NCBI RefSeq assembly: GCF_000455265.1
Contig: NZ_HG005142.1
Location: 338,458 to 402,457 of the forward strand
Direction: 5' to 3'
From: Paenibacillus antibioticophila
Lineage (GTDB): Bacteria > Bacillota > Bacilli > Paenibacillales > Paenibacillaceae
DNA: 64,000 nt
The notes beneath the pieces are model-generated. The model was given only the letters and a program-made list of their open reading frames with translations. It was not told the origin of the DNA and ran no database searches. Positions 27,784 to 35,955 of this stretch are shown one piece after another. The position numbers and the translations under genes were made by a program. Numbering within the stretch: position 1 is the stretch's first letter; each line of letters begins with the position of its first letter.

Positions 27784-29181
27784 CTATGACTTCTGCTTCT
27801 TGAATTGAATGTTCTGCTTGCTTAATAGAATCGTAGCAAAGAATGAGACGGCCAAGGTTGCACCCACCGCGATGAAATAAGTCGTTGCCGTTGGCGAAGA
27901 CAGGAAGGCAGGCAGGCCGAACAGTCCTGTGAACGCAAAGTTCGTAATATAGGACTTGGTCACACCGCAGACGATACCGCCAACTAAACCGCCCAGTGTG
28001 AGCGAGATGAAATATTTCTTGTTCTTCATGACAACCCCGTACAACCCCGGTTCAGTCACACCCGACAAGAAGTTGACGAAGGCGGAGGAGCTGGCAATCG
28101 TTTTCTCTTCCTTGCTCTTGGAGATCACCATGACAGCGAGGCATACTCCAAGCAACGCGTAGTTCCCCAATCCGCCCGAAGCCAGGCTGTATTCCATGCC
28201 GTGTTCAGCCAGATAAGACAGTTGTAGAGGCAGCACAACCCAGTGAATCCCCAGCATGATGACGTAAATGAACAGAGCGCCAAATATGGCGTTAAAAATA
28301 ATAACGTTGGAGTTCAGGAAGAACTCGTACCCATCAGCTACCAGATTCGCCAGCAATCCGCCGACAGGGCCAAATACCATCAAGGTCAAGGGAACCATAA
28401 TCAGCATGGACAAGAGCGGCACAAAGATGAATTGCAGCATCTTGGGCAGAAATCTTCTCAGCAGCTTATCCAGATGGGAGTAGGCCCAGATAGCTAAAAT
28501 AATCGGAATAACCGTACTGGAAAAGTTCATCGCCGTAAACTGAATGCCCAGGAAATCGATTACGTTCCCCGTCGTTGTGATGCCCGTGATGTTCGGCTCC
28601 ATCAGTGCCGCACCAATGGCTGCGCCAATGTAGGGGTTGGCCCCAAACTTCTGAGACGCTGTGAAGGCAAGCAAAATCGGGAAGAAATAGATCAAAGCAT
28701 TCCCTGTGCCAGCCAATATCAAATAGGTGTTGCTGGTAGCCGGAAGAATACCCGATTGCGCCAAAATATCAATAAGCCCTTTAATAATCCCCGATGTCGC
28801 CAAAATAGGAATATACGGCGTAAAGATCGCAGAAATCGTTGCAAGCAGCTTATCAAACCAGGACTTCTTGTTACCCTTGGCATCAGAAGCAGGGCTTGCC
28901 GAGCTCGCCGCCGCGGCTCCTTCCACCACTGTGCTACTCTCCAATTGCTGCATGATTTCAGCGTGCATCTCATTGACTGCAGGGCCGATGATGACCATCG
29001 TTTGCCCTTGCGCATCCATCACTCCAAGCACCTTAGGCAGAGCTTTAAGTGCCTCGCGGTCCGCCTTGGAGCTATCATGCAGTTCAAAGCGCAGTCTTGT
29101 CGCGCAATGAACCAGGCTAGAAATATTTTGGCTCCCTCCCACGAATTTAATGATGCTTGTTGCCGTCTCTTTGTTACTCAT
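27784..29181 (-). CDS. PTS transporter subunit EIIBC, beta-glucoside type
   Basis: Start at ATG 29181 with GGGGTGA upstream; a GTG at 29190 is inside that site. The 465-residue protein has an EIIB domain (about 1-85, phosphocysteine in 'LVHCATRLRF', about C26), an Ala/Ser-rich linker (about 88-108) and an EIIC domain of about ten helices (about 115-460) with 'PNITG' and 'GVTEPGLYGV' motifs of the glucose/beta-glucoside (Glc) superfamily. It imports and phosphorylates a beta-glucoside; phosphate comes from the EIIA at 22757. Exact sugar not readable. Confidence 0.92.
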   Translation of the reverse strand: MSNKETATSIIKFVGGSQNISSLVHCATRLRFELHDSSKADREALKALPKVLGVMDAQGQTMVIIGPAVNEMHAEIMQQLESSTVVEGAAAASSASPASDAKGNKKSWFDKLLATISAIFTPYIPILATSGIIKGLIDILAQSGILPATSNTYLILAGTGNALIYFFPILLAFTASQKFGANPYIGAAIGAALMEPNITGITTTGNVIDFLGIQFTAMNFSSTVIPIILAIWAYSHLDKLLRRFLPKMLQFIFVPLLSMLIMVPLTLMVFGPVGGLLANLVADGYEFFLNSNVIIFNAIFGALFIYVIMLGIHWVVLPLQLSYLAEHGMEYSLASGGLGNYALLGVCLAVMVISKSKEEKTIASSSAFVNFLSGVTEPGLYGVVMKNKKYFISLTLGGLVGGIVCGVTKSYITNFAFTGLFGLPAFLSSPTATTYFIAVGATLAVSFFATILLSKQNIQFKKQKS

Positions 29182-29223
29182 TTGCGTCACCCCAGTAACT
29201 TTATCATGTACTAAAATCCCCTT

Positions 29224-29239
29224 ACTGAAACGTTACAGT
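29224..29239. promoter_or_regulatory. LacI-type operator 1 (EIIBC promoter)
   Basis: ACTGAAACGTTACAGT, a 16-bp near-palindrome with one mismatched pair and a central CG typical of LacI/GalR operators. It lies about 43 bp upstream of the EIIBC start. Confidence 0.8.
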
Positions 29240-29266
29240 AGAAGTTCAAAAAAATATTTCGAACAA

Positions 29267-29282
29267 ACTGAAACGTTTCAGT
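29267..29282. promoter_or_regulatory. LacI-type operator 2 (EIIBC promoter)
   Basis: ACTGAAACGTTTCAGT, a perfect 16-bp palindrome. Its centre is 43 bp from operator 1, about four helical turns, so both can be bound on the same DNA face. The in-operon LacI is the likely ligand. Confidence 0.85.
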
Positions 29283-29447
29283 AATGCTCAAAAAAATAAA
29301 TCCCTGCAGGTATGTGCCTAGTATAAGTGACAAAATTCGACTTGTCAATAAACCGTTTTCAAAAAATAATGAGCGTGCTGATCATCTTATCAACGAGAAT
29401 ATTTCTTTGCTTCGTCTGCAAGAAGCGGATAGACTATTCAGAGTTAA

Positions 29448-29483
29448 AAAAGCGTTGCCTGCTTAGGAGCAGACAACGCTTTT
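29448..29483 (-). terminator. Rho-independent terminator after the chemoreceptor gene
   Basis: Arms AAAGCGTTGCCTGC / GCAGACAACGCTTT (one mismatch) just after the stop of the minus-strand chemoreceptor gene at 29487; the minus strand continues with TTTTTT. Confidence 0.85.
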
Positions 29484-29486
29484 GAC

Positions 29487-31478
29487 TTACAATTTAAACC
29501 GGTCGATTTGAGTGTGGACATCCGTCGCCATACGCGACAATCCCTCAGAAGCTGAAGAGATTTCCTCCATGGATGCGAGTTGCTCCTCCGTCGCCGCGGT
29601 AACCCCCTGGAAGCTTTCCAGGCTCTTGGACGAAGTAGTAGCGATATGCTCAACCGAGCTGGCGATTTCATCCGCGCTAGCCGACATTTGTTCGGTAATT
29701 GCGGACACCTCATGGATTTGCTCGGAAATTTGCTGTGTAGAACGCTCGATATCCCGGAAAGCGATTTGTGCGGCATCGGTGACGGAGATTCCCCGCTCTA
29801 CGTTCACGTTCACTTCCTGGTCCATCACTTCGTAGGCCCGGCCTGTCAGTTCGGTCATTTGACCGATGCGCTGCTGAATCATTTCTGCCGTTGACCGCGA
29901 TTGCTCTGCCAGCTTCCGAACCTCGCCGGCAACAACCGCAAAGCCACGCCCCTCTTCTCCGGCTCGGGCCGCTTCAATCGCCGCATTAAGTGATAACAGA
30001 TTAGTTTGCACGGCAATATCAGAGATGGCGCTGCTCATGCTGGCTACCTCATTACTTAGTTCGTTCATCTGTCGCATCAGTTCAGCCGAGGTTTGCGTCG
30101 AACGGCGAATTTCTTCCATCTGTGCACTAACCTCGGTCACTTTCTCGCTGCCTTGCTGTACATCCGCCACCGTCTGTGACGACGACTCGACAATTGTGCC
30201 CGAAGCCTCGGCGATTCTACGTATCCCCTTCGACATATCTTCCATCGTTCGAGCGCTCTCGGCCGAAACGGCCGCTTGGCTCTCTGCGTTGTCGGCCGCC
30301 TCCTGAACGAGCTCTACGACGTATTCGACCGCTTTGGAGTTTTGCGCCGTTCCGGCGGTCAGTTCTTCGCTTGACGCAGCTAACTGGCCGGCTGTTTCGG
30401 ACATTTCCTTAACCATCGTACGCAATGAAAACAGCATACCGTTATAGTTCGCGGCCAACTGGCCGATCTCATCTTTTCGATTTACCGCTACATCCTCAAC
30501 ATTCAAATAGCCTTCACTCACACGTTGAGCCGAACGGTTCAATTGCTCTATCGGACGCGTAATGCTGCGAATCACGAAGAATAGAAGGACTCCAGCGATT
30601 CCCAAAGCGACGCCCAGAACGATCAGGGCCGTCCATAAAATCGGCATGGAGGCATCACTAAATTCTTGGACGTTCAGGACGCCGATGACTTTAAAGCCCG
30701 TCAGCACGTTAGTAGTAAAATAGCTGCTCTGCTGATCGCCATTCGTTGGATTCACATACTCTTGGAAGCCCGATTCTTCGTTCTGAACTCGAATAAGCGA
30801 GTCGCCCATTGCCTCCTCACCAACAGCACGGCTCGGATGGGATACAAACTTGCTATTCCGGTCAATGATATAAATATAGCCCTGCTGACCCAGCTTGATG
30901 CCTTTTACGGATTCATTCAGCTTCGCCAAATCCAGAGAAACGGTGAGTGCTCCCGAGCCATCTTTCAGCGCACGGCTGATATACAAATTAAAATTCCCGG
31001 TCGAAGCCGAAACGAACGGATCAATGATGACTGTCTCCTCTGGGCTTTCCATCGCTGTCTTGTACCAATCCCGCTCTCGCGGATCGTAATCGGTCTCATC
31101 CGAGCTAGGAGCCTTCATCCACGCTCCGTTATTATTTCCTAACGTCAATGTTTCCAATTCTGGATGCTTCTCGATGTGCAAAGCAATCAATTTTTGCACT
31201 TCTGGTGAACGGGTATCAATTTGCGCAGATTCAATCTGGTCTGCCAACTCCTCTACATTGCGTATCTCCGCCTCCACCATATTAGTCACCAATCCATTCA
31301 CCAATTCCACATTAGACTTGGTACTCTCCTCCATCTTTGCGTGAAGCTGTCCGCTTGCGCTGGTAAAGCTGAAATAAGTGATAAGTACGCAAGGAACTAT
31401 CAGCATAACTGCAAAAATCAGGAGCATCCGATTCCGCAGTGTACGAACTTCCAACACACGCTTTAAACTTTCTAACAA
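29487..31478 (-). CDS. Methyl-accepting chemotaxis protein with dCache sensor
   Basis: A 663-residue chemoreceptor: TM1 (about 18-38), periplasmic double-Cache domain (about 40-275, '[20 protein letters not shown]' is typical), TM2 (about 280-302), HAMP (about 303-355) and a long cytoplasmic signalling domain with the hairpin tip '[20 protein letters not shown]' (about 515-534). There is no C-terminal CheR-docking pentapeptide. It detects an extracellular ligand, often an amino acid or organic acid, and controls CheA. It stands alone, ahead of the beta-glucoside locus but with its own terminator. Confidence 0.95.
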   Translation of the reverse strand: MLESLKRVLEVRTLRNRMLLIFAVMLIVPCVLITYFSFTSASGQLHAKMEESTKSNVELVNGLVTNMVEAEIRNVEELADQIESAQIDTRSPEVQKLIALHIEKHPELETLTLGNNNGAWMKAPSSDETDYDPRERDWYKTAMESPEETVIIDPFVSASTGNFNLYISRALKDGSGALTVSLDLAKLNESVKGIKLGQQGYIYIIDRNSKFVSHPSRAVGEEAMGDSLIRVQNEESGFQEYVNPTNGDQQSSYFTTNVLTGFKVIGVLNVQEFSDASMPILWTALIVLGVALGIAGVLLFFVIRSITRPIEQLNRSAQRVSEGYLNVEDVAVNRKDEIGQLAANYNGMLFSLRTMVKEMSETAGQLAASSEELTAGTAQNSKAVEYVVELVQEAADNAESQAAVSAESARTMEDMSKGIRRIAEASGTIVESSSQTVADVQQGSEKVTEVSAQMEEIRRSTQTSAELMRQMNELSNEVASMSSAISDIAVQTNLLSLNAAIEAARAGEEGRGFAVVAGEVRKLAEQSRSTAEMIQQRIGQMTELTGRAYEVMDQEVNVNVERGISVTDAAQIAFRDIERSTQQISEQIHEVSAITEQMSASADEIASSVEHIATTSSKSLESFQGVTAATEEQLASMEEISSASEGLSRMATDVHTQIDRFKL

Positions 31479-31702
31479 AATTCATTCTCCTCTCCCTCAA
31501 GGGGTTAATAATTTGCCGGTGAAAATACAGTCACTATATTCTTGATGAAAGATGTTCTTTTAAGTCCAGTCGATGTACGCACACCGAAATCAAAAATGCG
31601 CAAGGCATATTCTAACTATTTCTTCGACAAATTACGACGATTTCTTTACATCTTATCGAAAATATTCTGTAACTCGATTGTAAGTATTTTTCAATTTTCA
31701 TT

Positions 31703-31918
31703 TTAGGCCGTGTGCTGTTCAATCTGTTCAGGATCTAGATCCAGCGCTGCAAAGATACGGGGAAGATACTTGCTCCCTGTCCTCTCTCCATGCAGAATAT
31801 AATTTAAATACACTTTAGTCGTACCGACCTCTTCTGCCAACTGCACTTGTGTTTTCCCTTGATCCAGCAATCTTTTTCTGATGATTACTCCAAGCGGAGT
31901 AAGTTTTCTTTTTTTCAA
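31703..31918 (-). CDS. Small XRE-family HTH protein
   Basis: I choose the TTG at 31918, 8 nt after GAGGGTG, giving 71 residues (start KKRKLTPLGVIIRKRL); longer starts overlap that site. The HTH is 'KTQVQLAEEVGTTKVYLNYIL' over residues 22-42, followed by 'SKYLPRIFAALDLDPEQI'. Small XRE proteins of this kind are repressors. A divergent XRE gene (32273) lies across a region with an 18-bp inverted repeat. Confidence 0.72.
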   Translation of the reverse strand: MKKRKLTPLGVIIRKRLLDQGKTQVQLAEEVGTTKVYLNYILHGERTGSKYLPRIFAALDLDPEQIEQHTA

Positions 31919-32166
31919 AGTTATGTACACCCTCTTCCATAACGTTCCCGTACTCAGGCACGCACTCACTGAACACGCCTGTATAGGCGTCTCCTTTCCG
32001 AGGAAAAATGACTTCTGTCAGCAAAATGCATCAAAATTCGCCATCGGCATAATCGATCAGGCTCTTCAAGACACTCAAAGATGGGCAACACTAAAAGCAG
32101 TTACGCTGTAAGCGAACTGTGATGTCTGTTATAATGCATAAATGATTAATAAGATGATCTTTGTTT

Positions 32167-32224
32167 ATTTTACAGATTAAAATCAGTAACGTCAACTGAA
32201 TATACCGATTTTAATCTGTAAAAT
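32167..32224. promoter_or_regulatory. 18-bp inverted repeat between two divergent XRE genes
   Basis: Perfect arms ATTTTACAGATTAAAATC (32167-32184) and GATTTTAATCTGTAAAAT (32207-32224), with 22 bp between them. Each arm contains a GATTNNAATC core. The pair lies about 48 bp before the XRE start at 32273 and looks like a double operator or a stable hairpin in the 5' region. Confidence 0.75.
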
Positions 32225-32272
32225 ATAATAAAATGTCCCTTTTTAACTAACTATCTTCTTGGAGGTCTGGGT

Positions 32273-32701
32273 ATGGACGGGATCGGTGAGAGAATTCGTT
32301 GCTTAAGAGAGGCCAGAAAGCTTTCAATGAACGAGTTGGAGGATTTGCTGGGGGCATCGAGAGGGAGCGTGAACAAATGGGAAAAAGGCAGTATTCCAGG
32401 AGGAAGGTATTTGGTTCTGCTATCTGATTTCTTTTCGGTTTCTACTGACTGGATTCTGAGGGGCGAGGAATACCTGCCGAAGGCAGCCAAGGGGATGCCG
32501 GCAGGCGCCTCAACAGAAGATTTGAAACTGTTTAATAAGTTTCTTCTACTCACGGAAAGGCAAAAAGGAAGGATTGAAGGGCATGTCGATGAAATGTTAG
32601 AAGGAATGACTGAGGGAAGTACCGGTAGAATATCATCGAGCTCTCATAACGGAAATCAAAGTAAAGAATTCACTCCAAGACCGGGGCATATTGATTTTTG
32701 A
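32273..32701 (+). CDS. XRE-family HTH regulator
   Basis: A 142-residue protein with an N-terminal XRE helix-turn-helix ('IRCLREARKLSMNELEDLLG', 'SRGSVNKWEKGSIPGGRYL', about residues 7-50) and a C-terminal tail predicted to be partly disordered (Ser/Gly rich after 110). The ATG follows 'TTGGAGGTC', a good ribosome binding site. Resembles phage-type repressors in domain order but no phage genes are nearby. The long inverted repeat upstream (32167-32224) suggests autoregulation. Confidence 0.85.
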   Translation: MDGIGERIRCLREARKLSMNELEDLLGASRGSVNKWEKGSIPGGRYLVLLSDFFSVSTDWILRGEEYLPKAAKGMPAGASTEDLKLFNKFLLLTERQKGRIEGHVDEMLEGMTEGSTGRISSSSHNGNQSKEFTPRPGHIDF

Positions 32702-32814
32702 TGGCTTTATGATTAACTAATTAATCTTATAACAGATCCTGAACCAAGGGCATATTCGGAGCATCCCCATCACAGCTGGCCCGGTCCATGTTTTCTTTAT
32801 GATTCCTGCCTAGT

Positions 32815-32839
32815 GCGGCACTTGGCCCGCCAGTGCCGC
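32815..32839. terminator. GC-rich hairpin between convergent genes
   Basis: Arms GCGGCACT / AGTGCCGC with a 9-nt loop, in the 204-bp gap between the XRE gene (plus) and response-regulator gene (minus). No T-run, so terminator activity is uncertain. Confidence 0.4.
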
Positions 32840-32905
32840 AATAGGCATGCCTCCAATGAGCAAACCATTCTTCATGCATACTTAAAATCCGTTTTCACCT
32901 AGCAG

Positions 32906-33535
32906 CTAGTCCTCTTTTAAAAAAGTCAACAGCCCCAGTTCAAATCCCTTCACGATGGCCCCGATGCGGGTGGTCACCCCCAGCTTCTGGTTCACCGAAG
33001 CCAGATGATATTCAACGGTTCGTTGGCTGAGCGCCAATTCATGGGCAATTTCTTTGTTCGTCTTCTCCTTCGCCAGCAGTTGGAGCACTTTCCGCTCGGC
33101 AGAGGTTAGCGCATCCTGCGAGCTGTGTCTGGTGCCGATATTCTCCGGAATCAGAATGTGGCCCAGCATGCTTTGCTTAATCGCATTAATAATCTGGGTG
33201 TAGGAAGCTTGCTTGGACAGATAGGCATGGACTCCTGCTTTATAAGCCTTGATATAGAACTCTTCGTAAGTGTAGCCGGACAATAAAATGATTTTCAAGG
33301 TATTCCCGTACCGCTCCTTCAGCTTCCGGGCCAGCTCGAACCCGTCCATGTGCGGCAGCGAGATGTCCATAACGGCGACGTCGGGGCAGAGCTGTTCAGT
33401 CTGGGCGATGAACTCGCGGGGATCGGTGAACGTATGCAACACTTCAATGCCGGGTTCGGCATCGAGGCGGTGTTGGAGGCCTTCGAGTACGAGCGGATGA
33501 TCATCCAGTAAATAAACGCGAATGTTATCAGTCAT
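32906..33535 (-). CDS. NarL/ComA-type response regulator
   Basis: A 209-residue response regulator: receiver domain (about 1-125) with acidic pocket 'LLDDHP', phospho-acceptor Asp in 'VAVMDISLP' (about D57) and Lys in 'YLSKQ'; and a LuxR-type HTH (about 145-205, 'LTSAERKVLQLLAKEKTNKE', 'LSQRTVEYHLASVNQKLGV'). Length and order match ComA/DegU. Its start overlaps the stop of the upstream histidine kinase by 4 bp, so the two are a coupled two-component system. Confidence 0.92.
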   Translation of the reverse strand: MTDNIRVYLLDDHPLVLEGLQHRLDAEPGIEVLHTFTDPREFIAQTEQLCPDVAVMDISLPHMDGFELARKLKERYGNTLKIILLSGYTYEEFYIKAYKAGVHAYLSKQASYTQIINAIKQSMLGHILIPENIGTRHSSQDALTSAERKVLQLLAKEKTNKEIAHELALSQRTVEYHLASVNQKLGVTTRIGAIVKGFELGLLTFLKED

Positions 33536-35859
33536 GGGGCAGTTGTCTCCTTAAAAAGAGGTAATTTTAGCGTAATAGTGGTTCCCCGTCCGGGTACGGA
33601 GTCAATATCGGCGCTGCCGCCTAAATGCTCCATCTGATCACAGACCGACATCAGACCGAAGCTTGGGCCGCGGGCAGCCTGGGGACGGGAAGCCGCTTCG
33701 GCAAAGCCTTTGCCGTTATCGCTGACACTGCAATATAGGTTGTCCTTGGCCTGCCAGACTCGTACATGCATTTCCGTTGCCTCTGCATGCTTGAATACGT
33801 TAACAATCAGCTCGCGCACAGCGCGGAACAGATTGGCTTTGACAAAGGATGGGAACGCCTCCGGTCCGGGTGCTTCGTATTGCAGCGTCACGGCGATTTC
33901 ATTTAGCCGGTTCATGTCGCGGAGCAACCAGTGCAGCGCTTCTTGCAGATCGCCCTTGTCCAGAATATGCGGATAGAGCTGATCGCTCAGTGAACGTATG
34001 CTGCGCTGTGTATCGTATAGGCATTTTAGCCATGTGGCATTGCGCTCACGTTCATATTTGCCGGTGTCATGCAGTTCCTCCAGATCGCGGGACAGGAAAA
34101 TCAGGTTTTGCAGTAAGTCGTCATGCAGGAAATAGGAGATTCTGATCTTCTCAGCTTCTCTTGCTTCCAGCGCCAAATGGCTGTATGTCTGTAAATCACG
34201 GAACCGGCGTTCATGGTAGGCAGCCTGCTCCTTGTTCAACTGCTCATACTTCTGCCTTAAACGGAACGTTTGTCTGGCGTTCAGCAGCATTTGAATGGCT
34301 TCGCTGCGGAACTTCTCTACAAGGCGGTTCTCCTCGGCGGAGAGCAGGGTTTGGTTTGTTTTTGGTCCAAGGCACAGGTAACCCAGTTGTGGTTCTTCCG
34401 GCCTGTGTGACAATTCTATGACCTGGGCGTACTCCTTTCTGTCATTCCAATCCTGGTTGTCCGGTAGAGTTGCAGCTCCGGGCGCCCAAGTATCCAGGTA
34501 AATGCCCGTGCTGTACACAAGGGGCAGATTGTCATCATCAAAATAGACCAGGGTGAGGCCTTGCACCTCAATTAAATCATGGAGCAGGTCGGCAGATAAT
34601 TTTAGAATGTCGCGGATATTTCTCTTCTCGGCGAGCTGCAGCGACATGCGGAGCTGCTGGTGCTCAAGCCATTCCTTCTTGCGGTTCTCCCGTTGCTGCA
34701 TACGATGGAGGATGCGGCGATAACCGTAGGTTAACAGTCCGAAAAGGATAAAAAGTTCAGTCGCATACAGCAGCGATCCCCACACCGCCGCAAGCATGAA
34801 CAACACCAGCACAGAGGAGTAATAAAGACTGTGTACGGACAGTCGAGTAATATAAAATTTCATGTCCACGATCTGCCGCTGGACAAGTAGATAGGCCAGG
34901 GTTCCGGAAATCGGAACCAGTCCGATCAGCGCATACTCGGCGGGGATCAAAGCACTGCCCCAAAGCAGTTCTGGCAGGGCATACAGCAGGGCATAAGGCA
35001 TCAGGCTGGTGAATATACCAACAAACAGCAGGAGCAACTGATTTTGTTCAATCCGGTCGAGCCTTTTCGAATAGAAAGCTGTAATTCCAGCCATCAGCAG
35101 TAGTGTGAAGAGAAAAATGATATTCAGCAAATGGGACACCCATTCGTATACTTCCCGCCGGAGCAGGAAGAACGCCGTGAACGCGGAGCAGGCGAAGGCA
35201 TAAGCCAAATAACCCGTCAGCAAGAGGCGGAACTTGGAATAAATGCTCCTGAAGGCAAATAGCAGATAAAAGGACAGCATTACATAGGGCAGCCAAATCG
35301 CGCAGTAAGAGAATAAATAGGAGGATACAACCACCTCATCTGAAAATAAGGTGATAATAGTAGACGCTATCAGCACGTTCAGCAAAAAAAACCTGCGAAT
35401 TAATCGGGACTCCGGTTTCTTGCGTAAGGCGTATCCGCCAACACCGATGAGAAACAGCTCCATAAGAAACGCCAACCCGTTTTCCAGCTTATCCTTCAAG
35501 GTCGGTGCCACAATGAACAAGCGGGGGGATCCCGTGTTGCTGAGCACCTCAAGCCTGGTGGCCCCAACCAGCATGTTCTCATTGGCTGCTGTGAAAATCT
35601 TGGGGGTTGGCTGTCCGTCAACCGATATGATGCGGTCTCCGGGTGCGATATCCCAGTTAGCGGCGATAGAATCGTTCTGGACTTTGGCGATGATCCATTC
35701 CAAAGAACTGTTCGTTTCGACCAGGATTCCCGAATACGGAGTTGTAAACGACTCGATTTGAATATATAAGGAAGCAGCAATAAAAACCACCAGGCAAACA
35801 TAGATATACAAATATTGTATACGCCGGTGCCGGAGCAGGCTAGACATGGCAGGTTTCAC
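33532..35859 (-). CDS. ComP-like sensor histidine kinase with PDZ-like extracellular domain
   Basis: A 775-residue kinase. One helix at about 16-34; an extracytoplasmic segment containing a PDZ-like fold ('WDIAPGDRIISVDGQP', about 70-85); about seven more helices between 130 and 385; a GAF-like region (about 420-540); HisKA_3 with 'SYFLHDDLLQNLIFLSRDLE' split around the phospho-His (about 575); and HATPase_c with 'NVFKHA' and 'VSDNGKGF'. This is the ComP layout of Bacillus, in which the membrane part senses the ComX pheromone. No ComQ/ComX gene is adjacent (see findings). Confidence 0.9.
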   Translation of the reverse strand: MKPAMSSLLRHRRIQYLYIYVCLVVFIAASLYIQIESFTTPYSGILVETNSSLEWIIAKVQNDSIAANWDIAPGDRIISVDGQPTPKIFTAANENMLVGATRLEVLSNTGSPRLFIVAPTLKDKLENGLAFLMELFLIGVGGYALRKKPESRLIRRFFLLNVLIASTIITLFSDEVVVSSYLFSYCAIWLPYVMLSFYLLFAFRSIYSKFRLLLTGYLAYAFACSAFTAFFLLRREVYEWVSHLLNIIFLFTLLLMAGITAFYSKRLDRIEQNQLLLLFVGIFTSLMPYALLYALPELLWGSALIPAEYALIGLVPISGTLAYLLVQRQIVDMKFYITRLSVHSLYYSSVLVLFMLAAVWGSLLYATELFILFGLLTYGYRRILHRMQQRENRKKEWLEHQQLRMSLQLAEKRNIRDILKLSADLLHDLIEVQGLTLVYFDDDNLPLVYSTGIYLDTWAPGAATLPDNQDWNDRKEYAQVIELSHRPEEPQLGYLCLGPKTNQTLLSAEENRLVEKFRSEAIQMLLNARQTFRLRQKYEQLNKEQAAYHERRFRDLQTYSHLALEAREAEKIRISYFLHDDLLQNLIFLSRDLEELHDTGKYERERNATWLKCLYDTQRSIRSLSDQLYPHILDKGDLQEALHWLLRDMNRLNEIAVTLQYEAPGPEAFPSFVKANLFRAVRELIVNVFKHAEATEMHVRVWQAKDNLYCSVSDNGKGFAEAASRPQAARGPSFGLMSVCDQMEHLGGSADIDSVPGRGTTITLKLPLFKETTAP

Positions 35860-35894
35860 AATCCTTCAGGTAAGTTTCCTTCTATTATAATAAA

Positions 35895-35925
35895 AAGCAG
35901 GCAGATCGTCTTGACCCGCCTGCTT
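35895..35925 (-). terminator. Rho-independent terminator after the SLH serine hydrolase gene
   Basis: Arms AAGCAGGC / GCCTGCTT with a 15-nt loop; on the minus strand it is followed by TTTTATTATAATAG. It separates the serine hydrolase gene from the kinase/regulator pair. Confidence 0.85.
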
Positions 35926-35955
35926 GTTTATTCGCCTTCAACTACAAATCATTGT

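Noticed and set aside
29284..29466. 60-codon plus-strand open frame between EIIBC and the chemoreceptor
   Set aside because: It starts inside the operator region, has no ribosome binding site and ends within a terminator.
32273..32701. XRE gene as a prophage repressor
   Set aside because: Domain order would fit, but no integrase, attachment site or phage genes are nearby.
33532..35859. Identification as comP with ComX specificity
   Set aside because: Layout fits, but ComQ and ComX are absent, so no gene symbol is given.
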